DNA from: Azolla caroliniana
Lineage: Eukaryota; Polypodiophyta
Direction of reading: 5' to 3'
Assembly: GCA_043228905.1 (NCBI GenBank)
Contig: JBHGNT010000004.1
Span: forward strand, 2,108,001 to 2,172,000
Length of the DNA stretch: 64,000 nucleotides
A program made the position numbers and the translations under genes. Each line of letters begins with the position of its first letter. The first letter of the stretch is position 1. Positions 1-11,545 of this stretch are shown here, in pieces. The notes beneath the pieces were generated by a model that made no database searches, had not been told where the DNA came from, and was given only the letters and a program-made list of their open reading frames with translations.

Positions 1-1084
1 ATATATAAACTAAATGATTTAGATCCTTATTCACTCATGGTGGCCAATGTATTAGTTCCGTCAACTTTGCAAAAGCCAAAAATGAAAATGCAATTTTGGA
101 TCAAGCTTTTTCTTTGTGAAATTCTTGAAATTTATTGGGAATATGAAAATAAACCCAAACAATTGACGGAACATGTTATTGTTTTTAACACGAACTTGCT
201 CACCACAGACAGAAAACATGTTTATTTTGTGCTAACTGAAGACAGAAAACTGTTATATGGTGATAAATCAAGTCTCTATACTCGAATCATACTTTCACAA
301 CATGCTAATGAGTACAGCTACTACACAGAATGATGAGTTGGGACAGGTAGCTCCATAATATTACTACTGTTGAGATAATTGCTCCATATAATTAAAGATC
401 TATCTGATTGAACCTGTCCCAACTCATAAATTCAATCAGATAGATCTTTAATTCATCTACTTCAAAATTCAAATCAGAAATCATCACTGTTGAGAAAATA
501 AATAAACAAGAAATATGGAAGTCCCTTCCTAAAGAGCCAGAATAATTGCATTTAAATTTAAATTTTAACAAATTGTTGTAAAAATAAACAAAAACAAAAC
601 ACACAGGACATTTTATCAAGAGCCAGAATAAATCAATTTAGCTTTACCCTGTGGTTTTCTTTGACTTTCTTTAAAATGCTGTTAGTTTAAAGGGTAGTCA
701 AAAAACACTGCATAATAATATCTAATTCTGTTTTACCCATCCTTTGCATTAGTACAAAACCTGTGTAATTTTCCATTATTCTTGATTTTTTCCTCAAAAA
801 ATCTTTAAGTGGGAGAGGGGGGAGGAGGAGATTTTCTACAACAGTAGTTACTATTACCTACCTACTCAACTTCACTGACCTTACATGTAAAATAATATGT
901 GATAGAACCAATGATAGTTCATAGAACTGTCTATCTACATTCCTATCTTACATAGTTCATGTAAAAATGTGGCAAAAGCAAAGCAAAACAGTAGTATAAT
1001 AGAGCTAGTATCAGTGACCGCGTAGAGCTTCTTACATATTAAATAAGGTGGAACCAGCAATAGTAATAGAGGTCTTAGTGGATC
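1..1084. other. No gene seen; 3' flank of the PTB gene
   Basis: I see no convincing coding region here. The two open frames (about 75-98 codons) have no recognisable motif and are AT-rich. The right part should hold the 3' UTR and terminator of the minus-strand PTB gene that ends at 1085. A nested inverted repeat lies at 333-452 and is listed separately. Confidence 0.5.
333..452. repeat. Nested inverted repeats (foldback)
   Basis: Positions 391-412 and 431-452 are perfect 22-bp inverted copies around an 18-base loop. The loop stretch 412-427 is itself the reverse complement of 333-348. One strand could form either a tight hairpin or a longer stem. It may be the remnant of a small foldback or MITE-like element; no target duplication was identified. 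Confidence 0.7.
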
Positions 1085-4000
1085 TTACATGTAGAATGTT
1101 GTGGATCCTTTATTATGCATCTGTGTCATTTGTCCAGAAGATCCTTGCACAGGCATAGGTCCATGTCCATGTCTATGTTCATTTACATGACCTTGCATTG
1201 GCAATGGCAATGATCCATGTCCTTGCATCATTGGCATCTGAATTGGCATTGATCCATGTTCATGTCCATATCCATGACCTTGTATTGCCGTTGGCATCAG
1301 CATTGATCCATGGTCATGCCCACGATCACGTTCATGTCCATATCCATGTTCTTGCAGTGGCATTTGACCTGATACTGACATGTAAGATGATGACTGAAAT
1401 TGTTGACTGAATTGTGGCTGTGACTGACTTGGTGCTGATGGCTGAGGCTGCTGCTGACCAAATCTGATGTTTGTTCCCAGATGTCCTGAAGATAGTGGTG
1501 GTATGGATGGAATATTGGAGTCACGATAAATTGAGGATATAGACTGACCTGAAGAACCGCCATATAATATGCCTTGATGTAGTGAAAGCCCACCTTGAGA
1601 TGCTACTGATGTTGTTGGAGTGAACTGAACTCCATACATTTGATTTGGCAAAGATCCACCCGTCGGTATACTTCCAGTTACCTCCACCCTGTTTACAGGG
1701 ATGGGTAACCCACCACCAGTTGGTAGAACTGGTGGAACCCCGGTAGGCTGTGGACCAAGAACAGATGGCTGGCTTTGAACTAGGCCAGGATAAGGGTTTG
1801 TATAATCCCTGCTCCGGTCATTGTTAGCCTATATAAACATACATCATCAATTTGACTCATGCCTCGGGATTTGCAATTCAATGCTATACATTTAGGGCAA
1901 ATTATCGGAATGCAACCATGATTCCAACAATACCACATGTTTACTGAGTTTGGAGAATGGCACAAAAAAATATTTTGTACTTCTTTAATAGGGCATAAAG
2001 CCGCATTGGAAAAGTTAATTATTTTTGGTTAATTATCTGAGGTAATCATCATAGTTAACAACTAAACATCTTAATTCTACAAGGAAAGATCAAAATTTCC
2101 AGTTTCAATGAATATGTACAAGTAATAATTACTGTTCCAAATTTTGAGCTTTAGCCTTGTAGATTTAAAATATTTACATAATGAATTTTCCCAAATAGAC
2201 ATTTTGATCATTTGAGAAAATTTATACTCTGGCAATTTAGGAAATTAGTAAACTTGATAGTGGCATTTTGGGAATTATGGTAAGCTAGTAACATTTCAAG
2301 CATTTTCCCTACCACCATACAACTTAAATCTCTATTTAAAACTCTTATCTACCTTTACACTGAGATCAGTGTGTCGAGAATATGAAAGATGAAGCTTACA
2401 AAAGCCGCCTTCATATATACAGTGCCCCTCGAGCGCATCTTTTGCTGTTATAGCAGTATTAACGTCTACAATAGCAAGAAATAAGTATTCACTTTTAGAT
2501 TGGTGAGGCTCAATCAACACACAGAAAGATTTGTTACTTTACCAGCATATTGAATTAATGCTTGTAATCCAGCATTTTTTTCGAACATTGCTATTTTTTG
2601 GACAGAGCCGAAAGCTGAGAATATCTAAGGTGAAAAACATATCCATTTTAATTAGAATCAACTATTATTGATCAACTGGATATTATCTTGTGTGAAAGTG
2701 AAAGTGCTTCCTTCAATACTGCTCATGTTTCTGAGTGGAAGAATATAGTATGACATTTACTCATGATTATGAAAACCATGGATACTTAACTAATACTGGA
2801 TATTATCTTGTGTGAAAGTGCTTCAATACTGCTCATGTTTCTGAGTGGAAGTATAAAGTATCACATCTACTCATGATTATGAAAACCATGGATACCCAAC
2901 TAATACCTACCGCATGCAGAACCTCAACAGTCACTTCATACTGCATATTCTCAATAGATGCAAGCAATACATTACTTTCTGGCTCCTTTTTAATCCCGTC
3001 CAATCCAACAACAACCTAAAATAAAATAAAAGTCAGAATTTGTACCGATTTAATACAAATTATAAACAAATCAAACACACTGAAACTTACACAAAATATA
3101 ACTGGTATGCATTATATTCTTTACCTGCCCAGTACCATCAATGGCTGAAGGAGCAACAGGTAAGTAAGGATTTGTATAATCCCTGAACATTATACAAGAA
3201 AACTTACATAAGAACATTATTAACATATGAGTGACTAAAAGAAAGGATGGCCCATGAATACATGCAGTGGGTGAAGATAAACTATTGTAAAGATACATAC
3301 ACATCATCATCCCAATGGCCAATATGCACTTATTGCATACATTCTTTAACCATTGGTGGCTGTTTTTCTACACACTCTGAAGCGTTCAGTTAAATATACC
3401 CCTTGTAAGGCTAAAAAAGGCTACCCTTAAAAGTTATGTAAATTATTTGATGTGGTGGACAGCTTTGATCTTGTGAAGATATGCACATTGAAGTCGTGGT
3501 CCAAAACATGGACATGAAAGGATGCTAAGTTTCAATACAATTTTATTTATAAGAATCAGTAACAAGCTAATACCTGCTTCGATGGCTTTGAAACTTCACT
3601 GTCAGATCCACATGTGCAGAGAATGAGATGTGGAGGTGGCAGCTTACAACATGTTCAGGAAGTAGATACCTGAAAATGATTGCATATGTTTACTTTCTAA
3701 TCATTAGACACTTCAATACTACATACAAGAAAGTGCCGACATACATTCTACAAGAGCATACCTCGGTATACTTCTACCATCTAAAGCTGTTCTTGCTGAT
3801 GAAGCAGTTTCCGCATCACTGAATTGAACAAGAGCCTGGAAACATATTTCATAATTATATAATTTGAATACAGATTGTTTCATTCCATGAATTCCATTAG
3901 TGGCATTCTAAAGAGATTTTCCAATGGACAATGGGAAAAAAATAAAAATAAAAACCTGAAAGCCTGCAGTCTTTTCAAATGTTGCAATCTTATGAACAAA

Positions 4001-6724
4001 ACCAAAAGCTGAAAATACCTGTGACAAGCATATCTTCAGAAACTCTCTGAATTATGGAAAATGGTAGTATCTTCCAACTCAAAACATTCAACTAATTCAC
4101 TCCATTTTCTAAACCAACTCTATGAAAAATAAATGGAAACATTGAACTACAATAATCATATGGTACGTAAATCTCAACCATCGAAAGAGAGAGCCTATCA
4201 TACATAGACTAGACTCAAATCAACCATTATATCATGCATTGGACATAGAATATATATACTAGGCTTATTTTATGAAAAATAAGAAGACATCTCAATAGAG
4301 ATTTATGAGAAGATTTTCACTTGATTGACTATTCCAACTCTCATGAAAAGGTTAAGTAGCAGGAGAGGGTTGAGAGATGAGAGTTTAAGCAGAGAAAGGA
4401 CAGAAGAAACACACATGCGCTTCCTTCCATGGAGAAGTTTGCCATCGAAGATGTATTCAGCAGTATGTTAGACAAAAAGCCAAGTATGAAGTATAGCCTT
4501 TTGCTTATAAGCTGAAAACCAAAAAGACAAACCCTGTTAAAGCACTGTCAACTCCTTTGCTTCTTTCTCGTTTTGAATTAGAATACTGGCACTGAAAATT
4601 GTTAAGGCTAATCCCATTCATAGTCTCTTCTTTTGTAAGGTTCTAAGATTTCTCCAATCGGAAGACTCGCAAAAAGGTAAGCTTACCAAGTGCAAAACAT
4701 CAATGCTAACATCTCCAGCTTCTACACCTTCAAATGTCACCAAGAGGACATTGCTGGCGACATCTCCTGAACTCTTGTTATTCACGATCTCTTGCCTGTT
4801 AGAGTACTGTAGGTAAACAGTTTTTCCTCTTATTTGAGCTGGTTCAGAAGAAGATGCATAGTAGGAAACCATCGAGATAGCCTGGTTTAAGTCTGCCTGA
4901 AAGAAAGAAAAAATACTAGAAAAGTTCAAATCACTTTAATAAAGAGCGTAATAGTAAGTTTATTTGAGTGGCACTAATAGCATTGTACTTTCGGAAGCCA
5001 ACCTTTGCTCATTATTCCCGCAACTAATACAACAGTAAGGAATGTGCAATCGATTATCAAACTTAAGCATCAATAAGAATGCCATCAAATTGCAAAACAA
5101 CTAACCAAGTTTTCTAGAAAATTAAGAAATAAACGTTCCAAATAAAGGAACCTTACAGAAAAAACCAAACACACAAATTAAACGCATCTCGTTGGATGCT
5201 GATTATTCAAGCTAAACATGTCGACAAAACAGTAGTGCGTGCCTTGGATGCCTTAAACAAGTAATTGAAACTCATAGTTGAAAGAAATTTCTATCATGAG
5301 CATCAATAAGAATGCCATCAAATTGCAAAACAACTAACCAAGTTTTCTAGAAAATAAAGAAATAAACGTTCCAAATAAAGGAACCTTACAGAAAAAACCA
5401 AACACACAAATTAAACGCATCTCATTGGATGCTTATTATTCAAGCTAAACATGTCAACAAAATAGTAGTGCGTGCCTTGGATGCCTTAAACAAGTAATTG
5501 AAACTCATAGTTGTGCCTTTGAATGCCAATCTTTATGAGTGACCGATGGAAAAACAATGGATTTTTCACTGAAAGATAGCCTGAATTTTGTATTTTTTCA
5601 GTGATCATTTCATCATATTGCATTTTCCAAAGATTAAGTTTACAAGAAAAAAAAACTTATGAGTTCAATAAAAGCTTTGCAGACAAGAAGAAAAAAACTT
5701 TACAAAATCAAAGTTCAGCAGTCATTTCATCATATTCCATTTTCCAAAGATTAAGTTTACAAGAAAAAAAAACTTATGAGTTCAATAAAAGCTTTGCAGA
5801 CAAGAAGAAAAAAACTTTACAAAATCAAAGTTCAGCAGTCATTTCATCATATTCCATTTTCCAAAGATTAAGTTTACAAGAAAAAAAACTTATGAGTTCA
5901 ATAAAAGTTTTGCAGATAGGAAGGAAAAAACTTTACAAAATCAAAGTTCAGCAGTCATTTCATCATATTCCATTTTCCAAAGATTAAATTTGCAAGAAAA
6001 ATAAAATTATATGAGTTCAATAAAAGCCTTGCAGACAAGAAGAAAAACCCTTTACAAATTCAAAGTTCAAAAATTAAGTTTGAAAGAATGAATGATGAAA
6101 AAACAAAGGATTTTTCACTCAAAGATAACTCTAGAAACTGAAGAATGATTTTCACTTAAAAAAATTTAAACAGTCATTTCATAATACTCAATTTCCCCAA
6201 GATTCAGTTGGCAAGGAAGAAGAAAAACTTAAGACTCAATGAAAGCTTTGTGAACAAGAAGAAAAAAAACTTTATGAAATTCAACAAAAGCTTCATGAAG
6301 AAGTATATGAAAGTTGTGGAAAGAAGAATAAAATAAATAACGTATTCAACAGCACCTTTGAGAAGAACAAAAAAGTTATAAATTCATTGAAAATCACGAT
6401 TTCAATGAAAACTACGTGAAGAAAAAATTGAAAATTCAGGAAATCTTTGTGAACAAAAAACTTACGAATTCAAGGAAAGCATTGGCAAGAAAAAGCTTTT
6501 GCAATTCAACAAAAGGTTTGGGAAGAAAAAGAACTTACAAATTCAACGAAAGCTTGGTTACGATTAGCTCCAACGTTGCATTTAGTGTTCACAATTTTTC
6601 CGAATGGTTTGCAGAGATCGATAAGTTCTTCCTCGCTGCACTCCCATGGCAAGTTGCGGAGGTGAAGAACCTTGGACGGAGGCTGCGTGTAGCGAAATTG
6701 AGGCTGTCCTGCAGAGGAGGCCAT
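1085..6724 (-). CDS. PTB: Polypyrimidine tract-binding protein, three RRMs, 10 exons
   Basis: Spliced CDS reconstructed in phase: exons 6724-6539, 4896-4687, 4018-3956, 3835-3762, 3669-3574, 3182-3125, 3015-2911, 2624-2543, 2465-2353 and 1828-1085, giving 1731 nt and 576 residues. All junctions are GT-AG. The start follows the family (MASS...QPQFRYTQPPSKVLHLRNLPW). RRM1 lies at about 17-95, RRM2 from about 111, RRM3 from about 244; both inter-RRM linkers carry the plant motif RSRDYTNPY. Residues 330-576 form a low-complexity tail rich in Q, P, G and H, with repeated GHGYGH-like stretches. In plants this family (Arabidopsis PTB1/PTB2) binds pyrimidine-rich RNA and controls alternative splicing, including of its own transcript. 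Introns 1 and 7 contain tandem duplications. The family call is firm; a specific paralog cannot be assigned. Confidence 0.95.
2677..2906. repeat. Tandem duplication filling PTB intron 7
   Basis: A unit of about 120 bp (from 2677) is repeated from 2797, with a short internal deletion and a few substitutions in the second copy. Together the copies fill almost all of the 286-bp intron between exons 7 and 8, up to the 5' splice site. Confidence 0.85.
5067..5513. repeat. 214-bp direct duplication in PTB intron 1
   Basis: 5067-5280 and 5300-5513 are near-identical direct copies separated by 19 bp. They differ at only a few bases, so the duplication is fairly recent. No coding content was seen. Confidence 0.9.
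5604..6065. repeat. About 117-bp tandem repeat, four copies, PTB intron 1
   Basis: Units begin near 5604, 5721, 5838 and 5954. Each unit holds an A-rich run and the same distal segment. The first three are close to identical and the fourth is more diverged. The 128-codon open frame across it (5601-5987) is a by-product of the repeat and is not called as a gene. Confidence 0.9.
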
Positions 6725-6995
6725 GGCTGAGAAGCTCTGGTACTAGACTAGATCCAGCAGAAGCAGAGTGAGAACAAGTGAGTGAAGAAAAATATAGACG
6801 AAGAAGAGGAAAGAAAAGACTTCAAGAAGAAGAAGAAGAAGACGATGATGATAATGAAGAAGAAGGAGAAGGAGAAGGAGAAGGAGATTCCACAGCTATG
6901 GCGGACTGCGAAGGAGAAAGACACAATAAACCACGGAGAGAGACGCAGAAGAAGAAGAAGAAGAAGAAACGGACAAACTAACCCTTCGTGTAAGG

Positions 6996-7036
<41 letters not shown>

Positions 7037-7157
7037 ATTGCTAGCGTTCCATAGTTTGTTGTTGGTCATGGTGGTATTGTTCTTTATGTAATATTTAATA
7101 AAAGAGAGAGAGGATCATGTTGTAGTTGTAGGGTCATATTAGTATGACATGGCATGT

Positions 7158-7206
<49 letters not shown>

Positions 7207-7666
7207 TCCTGCTTGAAAACGCACATACAATTATGTTAATTGATGCCTGTGTGAAAAGCAAACGGGTACCACAAGTACTTTGATTGGTGTGCAACCACCA
7301 ATCAATACTCTCTGATTGAGGAGCTTTGCTAGAAGTGACAATGTAGAATGCCAACTATGTTTCAAGATCTACATCCATCCATAATTACAGTTGCATACCT
7401 TCAATTCTTATTCATCGTGAGATGATAGTCATTGAAGACACTTGATGGAAAAGGAAGAGATCAATAGTCACTTGTAAATTTCTAGTCTAACCCCATAAAC
7501 GCCAACCAACCCAAGGTTCTTGCTCAATTCATATAGGTGAAGGACCCTACATCAATGTTATACTTTGTAGTTGTTATCAAATAAACCCATAATTGGGCGG
7601 TATGCATAATAATTGTCGCACTTCAACAAAATCTAAAAACTCTTTGAGAATTGAGCCTCGACTACA
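6725..7666. other. PTB 5' region: purine-rich leader and microsatellites
   Basis: No coding gene seen. 6725-6980 is the probable 5' UTR/promoter side of PTB and is strongly purine-rich (GAA/GAG runs), so the open frames there are low-complexity artefacts. A (GA)n tract at 7000-7033 and a (CT)n tract at 7159-7190, followed by ATCT repeats, form an inverted pair about 125 bp apart. 7210-7666 has no recognisable feature. Confidence 0.6.
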
Positions 7667-7674
7667 TCTCTCAC
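7667..7674. repeat. hAT target-site duplication, left copy
   Basis: TCTCTCAC immediately outside the left terminal inverted repeat; identical to 10174-10181. Confidence 0.9.
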
Positions 7675-7890
7675 CAGTGTTGCCTTTTGACGGCCAACAT
7701 TGCCTGTCATGAGAACGGTATTCCAAAATTTTTGCCCGTCAAATTGACGGTTTACCAAAAAAAATGCCCTTCAAAAAGTAAATACATCGAATATTTGTAC
7801 GAAACAATATATTATACCCTTCTATCCTTTGCATCTTTCCAAATTTCATATACACGATCCCATTGTATCTCTTCAATGTGTGGCCCATTC

Positions 7891-8040
7891 AATGAGACTT
7901 GCATTAAATCATCTAAATGCTCTATATTCAATCGATTTCTTTTCATCTCTTTGATGAGATTTTGCCAATGAGACTTGCATTAAATCATCTAAATGCTCTA
8001 TATTCAATCGATTTCTTTTCATCTCTTTGATGAGATTTTG
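7891..8040. repeat. 76-bp tandem duplication inside the hAT element
   Basis: 7891-7966 and 7967-8040 are near-identical. 76 is not a multiple of three, so the duplication shifts the frame at the end of the transposase fragment. Confidence 0.9.
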
Positions 8041-8310
8041 CTTAGAAAACCCTCTCTCACACGAAACTGTGCTAGACGGAATAACCAAAGTAGCTTGCCA
8101 TAATTTCATCAAATGAGGGAAACTATCTTGCCAATCCTTCATTTTGCAAAACATACGCCAAGCTTCATGCATAGTATAGCCTTCACAATTTAAACGTAAA
8201 GTGTCAACAAACCTATAGAGTTCCATTTCACAAGCCTTTGCATCATGTAAAATTTGAGGACATGCATTGACATCAACATTTGGTTGTAAGTGAGAAATCA
8301 AAATTCCCAA
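7909..8310 (-). pseudogene. hAT transposase C-terminal fragment (dimerisation domain)
   Basis: An open stretch of 133 codons resembles the hAT C-terminal dimerisation domain: LWQATLVIPSSTVSCERGFS, then a basic helix with KRNRLNIEHLDDLMQVSL. No RNase H-like catalytic core or BED finger was found upstream within the element, so it is a remnant. A 76-bp tandem duplication (7891-8040) breaks the extreme C-terminus by frameshift. Orientation is opposite to the carried ubiquitin gene. Confidence 0.85.
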
Positions 8311-8965
8311 CCATGTCTTTGCTTTACTTTTGCCCTTAAAGAGGAGAGCAATACTAGTTTTTATGGACTAGTAAAAGAATTTGGTGGTATATCTAGTAAA
8401 AGCCATTGTAAATTTTCGTAGAGGGAAATATATAGGGTAAGTTGGACTTCGTCTAGATGCAGAATGCCAACCTAGACACACCACAACATAATGTTACTAC
8501 GTAGCATGTTTTTCCAATAAAACATGTACGAGACAATGATGCCATAAATGCAAGGATAAGTCCAAAGATTAATTGGTTTGGTATTTAACACTATACAATA
8601 AAGTTAGATATGCAAGCCATATCCTATAGAGTTTTTGCTTTGGTCCTAGAGGAGTTCGCGACATGTTAACATGTTAACATCAACTGGCAACATGAACTAA
8701 CATGATGAAACATGATTTTATTATTATTAACTAGCCTCGCCGATGCATCCGCCACTCCATACACGATTCTATGTGCACATATGTATATGTGACACCTCGA
8801 AATATATGCATAGATATCTATCTATCAACCTAACCTACACTTAGATGATGATGTATGGACATACACATATACATATATTATACAAGATGCATGTTGATGT
8901 ATGTCTCGATGCATCAATGGGTGAGGACCTTGGCAATTTACTACTCCTCTGAGCTTCGATTGTAG

Positions 8966-9436
<471 letters not shown>

Positions 9437-9779
9437 GCTTCATATTTAGGTTTGGACTTTCTATGATGGTGTAGGTTGCATGCATGAAATTAGAGTTTTT
9501 TGTGTCTGGTTTTTCTTGCGGACTAAATGTATCCTGTTAGTTTTTCTAAGTATTCAATTACTAGTGTTCTTTGCATTCCAGAGAGAGAGAGAGAGAGAGA
9601 GAGCTACCTTAGATGGGTGAGTAGGACTGCTGCAGGTGTTGCTGAAAGCCTGAATCTATGAGTAGACTGTAGCAGGAAACGAGCAACAAGCTTCGAGTAG
9701 GGATAGTTATTAGTGAGCACTGAGTTGCGAGCTTCCAGCAAGGTGCAGGGCTGAGGGAGCAACGAAGAAACATGGGAAA

Positions 9780-9820
9780 AGGGGAGAAATGGGGGGAGAT
9801 GGGGGAAAATGGGGGAAAGG
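9780..9820 (+). other. G-quadruplex-type G-run cluster
   Basis: Four or more runs of at least four G lie within about 40 bases (GGGG, GGGGGG, GGGGG, GGGGG), separated by 4-6 base spacers. The wider G-rich stretch is about 9770-9855, inside the hAT element downstream of the ubiquitin gene. This matches the canonical G-quadruplex pattern; folding is inference. Confidence 0.7.
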
Positions 9821-10173
9821 GAAAGGAAGGTTTTAGATGGGGAAACGGGGCGGGGGAATTGGGAAGAAAAGATTCATAATTTAGAGTCTAGACTCTATTA
9901 GTTTTTTTACCTTTTCGTTACACACATATGTGAGTCTTTCAAATTCATACACTCCCAATGCAACTTGAACAATTTGTTCCTACTACCTAGGACTATAATA
10001 CTATTGTATTGGTCTTAGTAAAATTTGACGGTATTAGGAAATTTTAAGCCTTCATTTTTACGTTTTCATAAAACATATGCCCGTCAAGATTGACGGTTTC
10101 ATTTTTAAATTAACCTTCATATATGGTTAAATTTGCCAAAAACGTTCAAAACGGCCGTCAAAAGGCAACACTG

Positions 10174-10181
10174 TCTCTCAC
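10174..10181. repeat. hAT target-site duplication, right copy
   Basis: TCTCTCAC immediately outside the right terminal inverted repeat; identical to 7667-7674. Removing one copy and the element leaves the empty site, which joins sequence ending at 7674 to sequence from 10182. Confidence 0.9.
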
Positions 10182-10734
10182 CTCTTTGACCCCCCAAACA
10201 AAACAATGATTAAATTGAGAGCACGATATCTCCTTTGTATGCCAACATAATAGGTGACAAAACACAAGTAACTATTTCGGCAATGAATTACAAGACTCTC
10301 TACTACATGATATTGCCCATAAATAAATAAAAAAGAGCACTTCGTGTTGTGACACAATCAAGTGTTGAGGACATGAAGATCAAGGAATTTTAAGTGGCCA
10401 AATAATTGTGGGTAGTAATTGCCACCGTGATGCCTTAATTAGTAGTGTCCTTCTATGTGTTACACCCTCATTCTTAATGAAATATTGAACAATAGACATT
10501 CATAGTTGTGAGTATCAATACATTTTTTACATATGCACAAATACATAAGTCTAATATTACAACTATCCCAAAGCAATTAGGGTGGCTAGATGGTTCTACG
10601 CAACACATGTGATCCCCTTCATATACATAAATCTAATATACACAAGATGAGACAAGACTTCCTCCAATATATAATATGTAATCTAGACGCCAAGGTGAGA
10701 GTTTCGTGTCCATCCCCTTCTCAAGATTCTCATG

Positions 10735-10968
10735 TTAGGCTTGTAAAAACATGAAAGAAGCATCTGTCAAAGCCTCCATTACTAGTTGTCCACCAAATGG
10801 AAGGTGTAAACCTACAATATCATCATTATTCGTAAGTTGTGATAAGATCACCAAGAAGGGACAAGCAGTTATAGCGAACAACATTGGGCCAAGTGGGTAT
10901 CTTTGACTAACCAATTTCGTGAGGGAAATAGATGATGTAACTCCACCGTCAAGCATTACTTCATACAC
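10735..10968 (-). pseudogene. LINE reverse transcriptase fragment
   Basis: The translated fragment contains the RT signature around QRYPLGPMLFAI (normally QGCPLSP-LF) followed by LPFGGQLVMEALTDASFMF. In plant LINE RTs the last part usually reads like ALADDSFMF, so here the second catalytic aspartate is lost (TDA instead of ADD) and the fragment is inactive. No endonuclease or flanking RT motifs were found in frame. Confidence 0.6.
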
Positions 10969-11107
10969 ATCTTATGGTTTACCATGATAAATATATAAGG
11001 TAGGAAATGTGGGGTCTCTAGCCCATTATTATATACATGAATCTTGAAACAAAGGTACAATAACATTATCTAAGATTTCTCCCAATGAAATTGCACCATT
11101 ATCGATT

Positions 11108-11545
11108 CCTAATGAGTATGTTAGGCATAATAAAACACCATTTGAACTTTAAGCACATTATGCAATATAATCCAACTTACAATGAAACCATATTAGGCTA
11201 GGGGCACCATAACCAAATCCTAATGAGTATGTTAGGCATAATAAACAACCATTTGAACTTTAAGCATAATAAAACACCATTTGAACTTTAAGCACATTAT
11301 GCAATATAATCCAACTTACAATGAAACCATATTAGGCTAGGGGCACCATAACCAAATCCTAATGAGTATGTTAGGCATAATAAACAACCATTTGAACTTT
11401 AAGCATAATAAAACACCATTTGAACTTTAAGCACATTATGCAATATAATCCAACTTACAATGAAACCATATTAGGCTAGGGGCACCATAACCAAATCCTA
11501 ATGAGTATGTTAGGCATAATAAACAACCATTTGAACTTTAAGCAT
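11108..11545. repeat. 139-bp tandem repeat, about 3.2 copies
   Basis: Units start at 11108 (short, 111 bp), 11219, 11358 and 11497 (partial). The 139-bp units contain an internal 28-bp duplication absent from the first unit, so the array grew after that smaller duplication. Copies are nearly identical. Confidence 0.9.

Noticed and set aside
1198-1593. Frames opposite or shifted to the PTB last exon
   Set aside because: Shadows of the repetitive H/G/M-rich coding sequence.
5601-5987. 128-codon open frame with internal protein repeats
   Set aside because: It is the translation of the 117-bp tandem repeat within PTB intron 1 on the opposite strand, and has no start context or homology.
6778-7054. 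Two overlapping frames rich in E/K/R upstream of PTB
   Set aside because: Product of GAA/GAG-rich and (GA)n DNA in the PTB 5' region; low complexity only.
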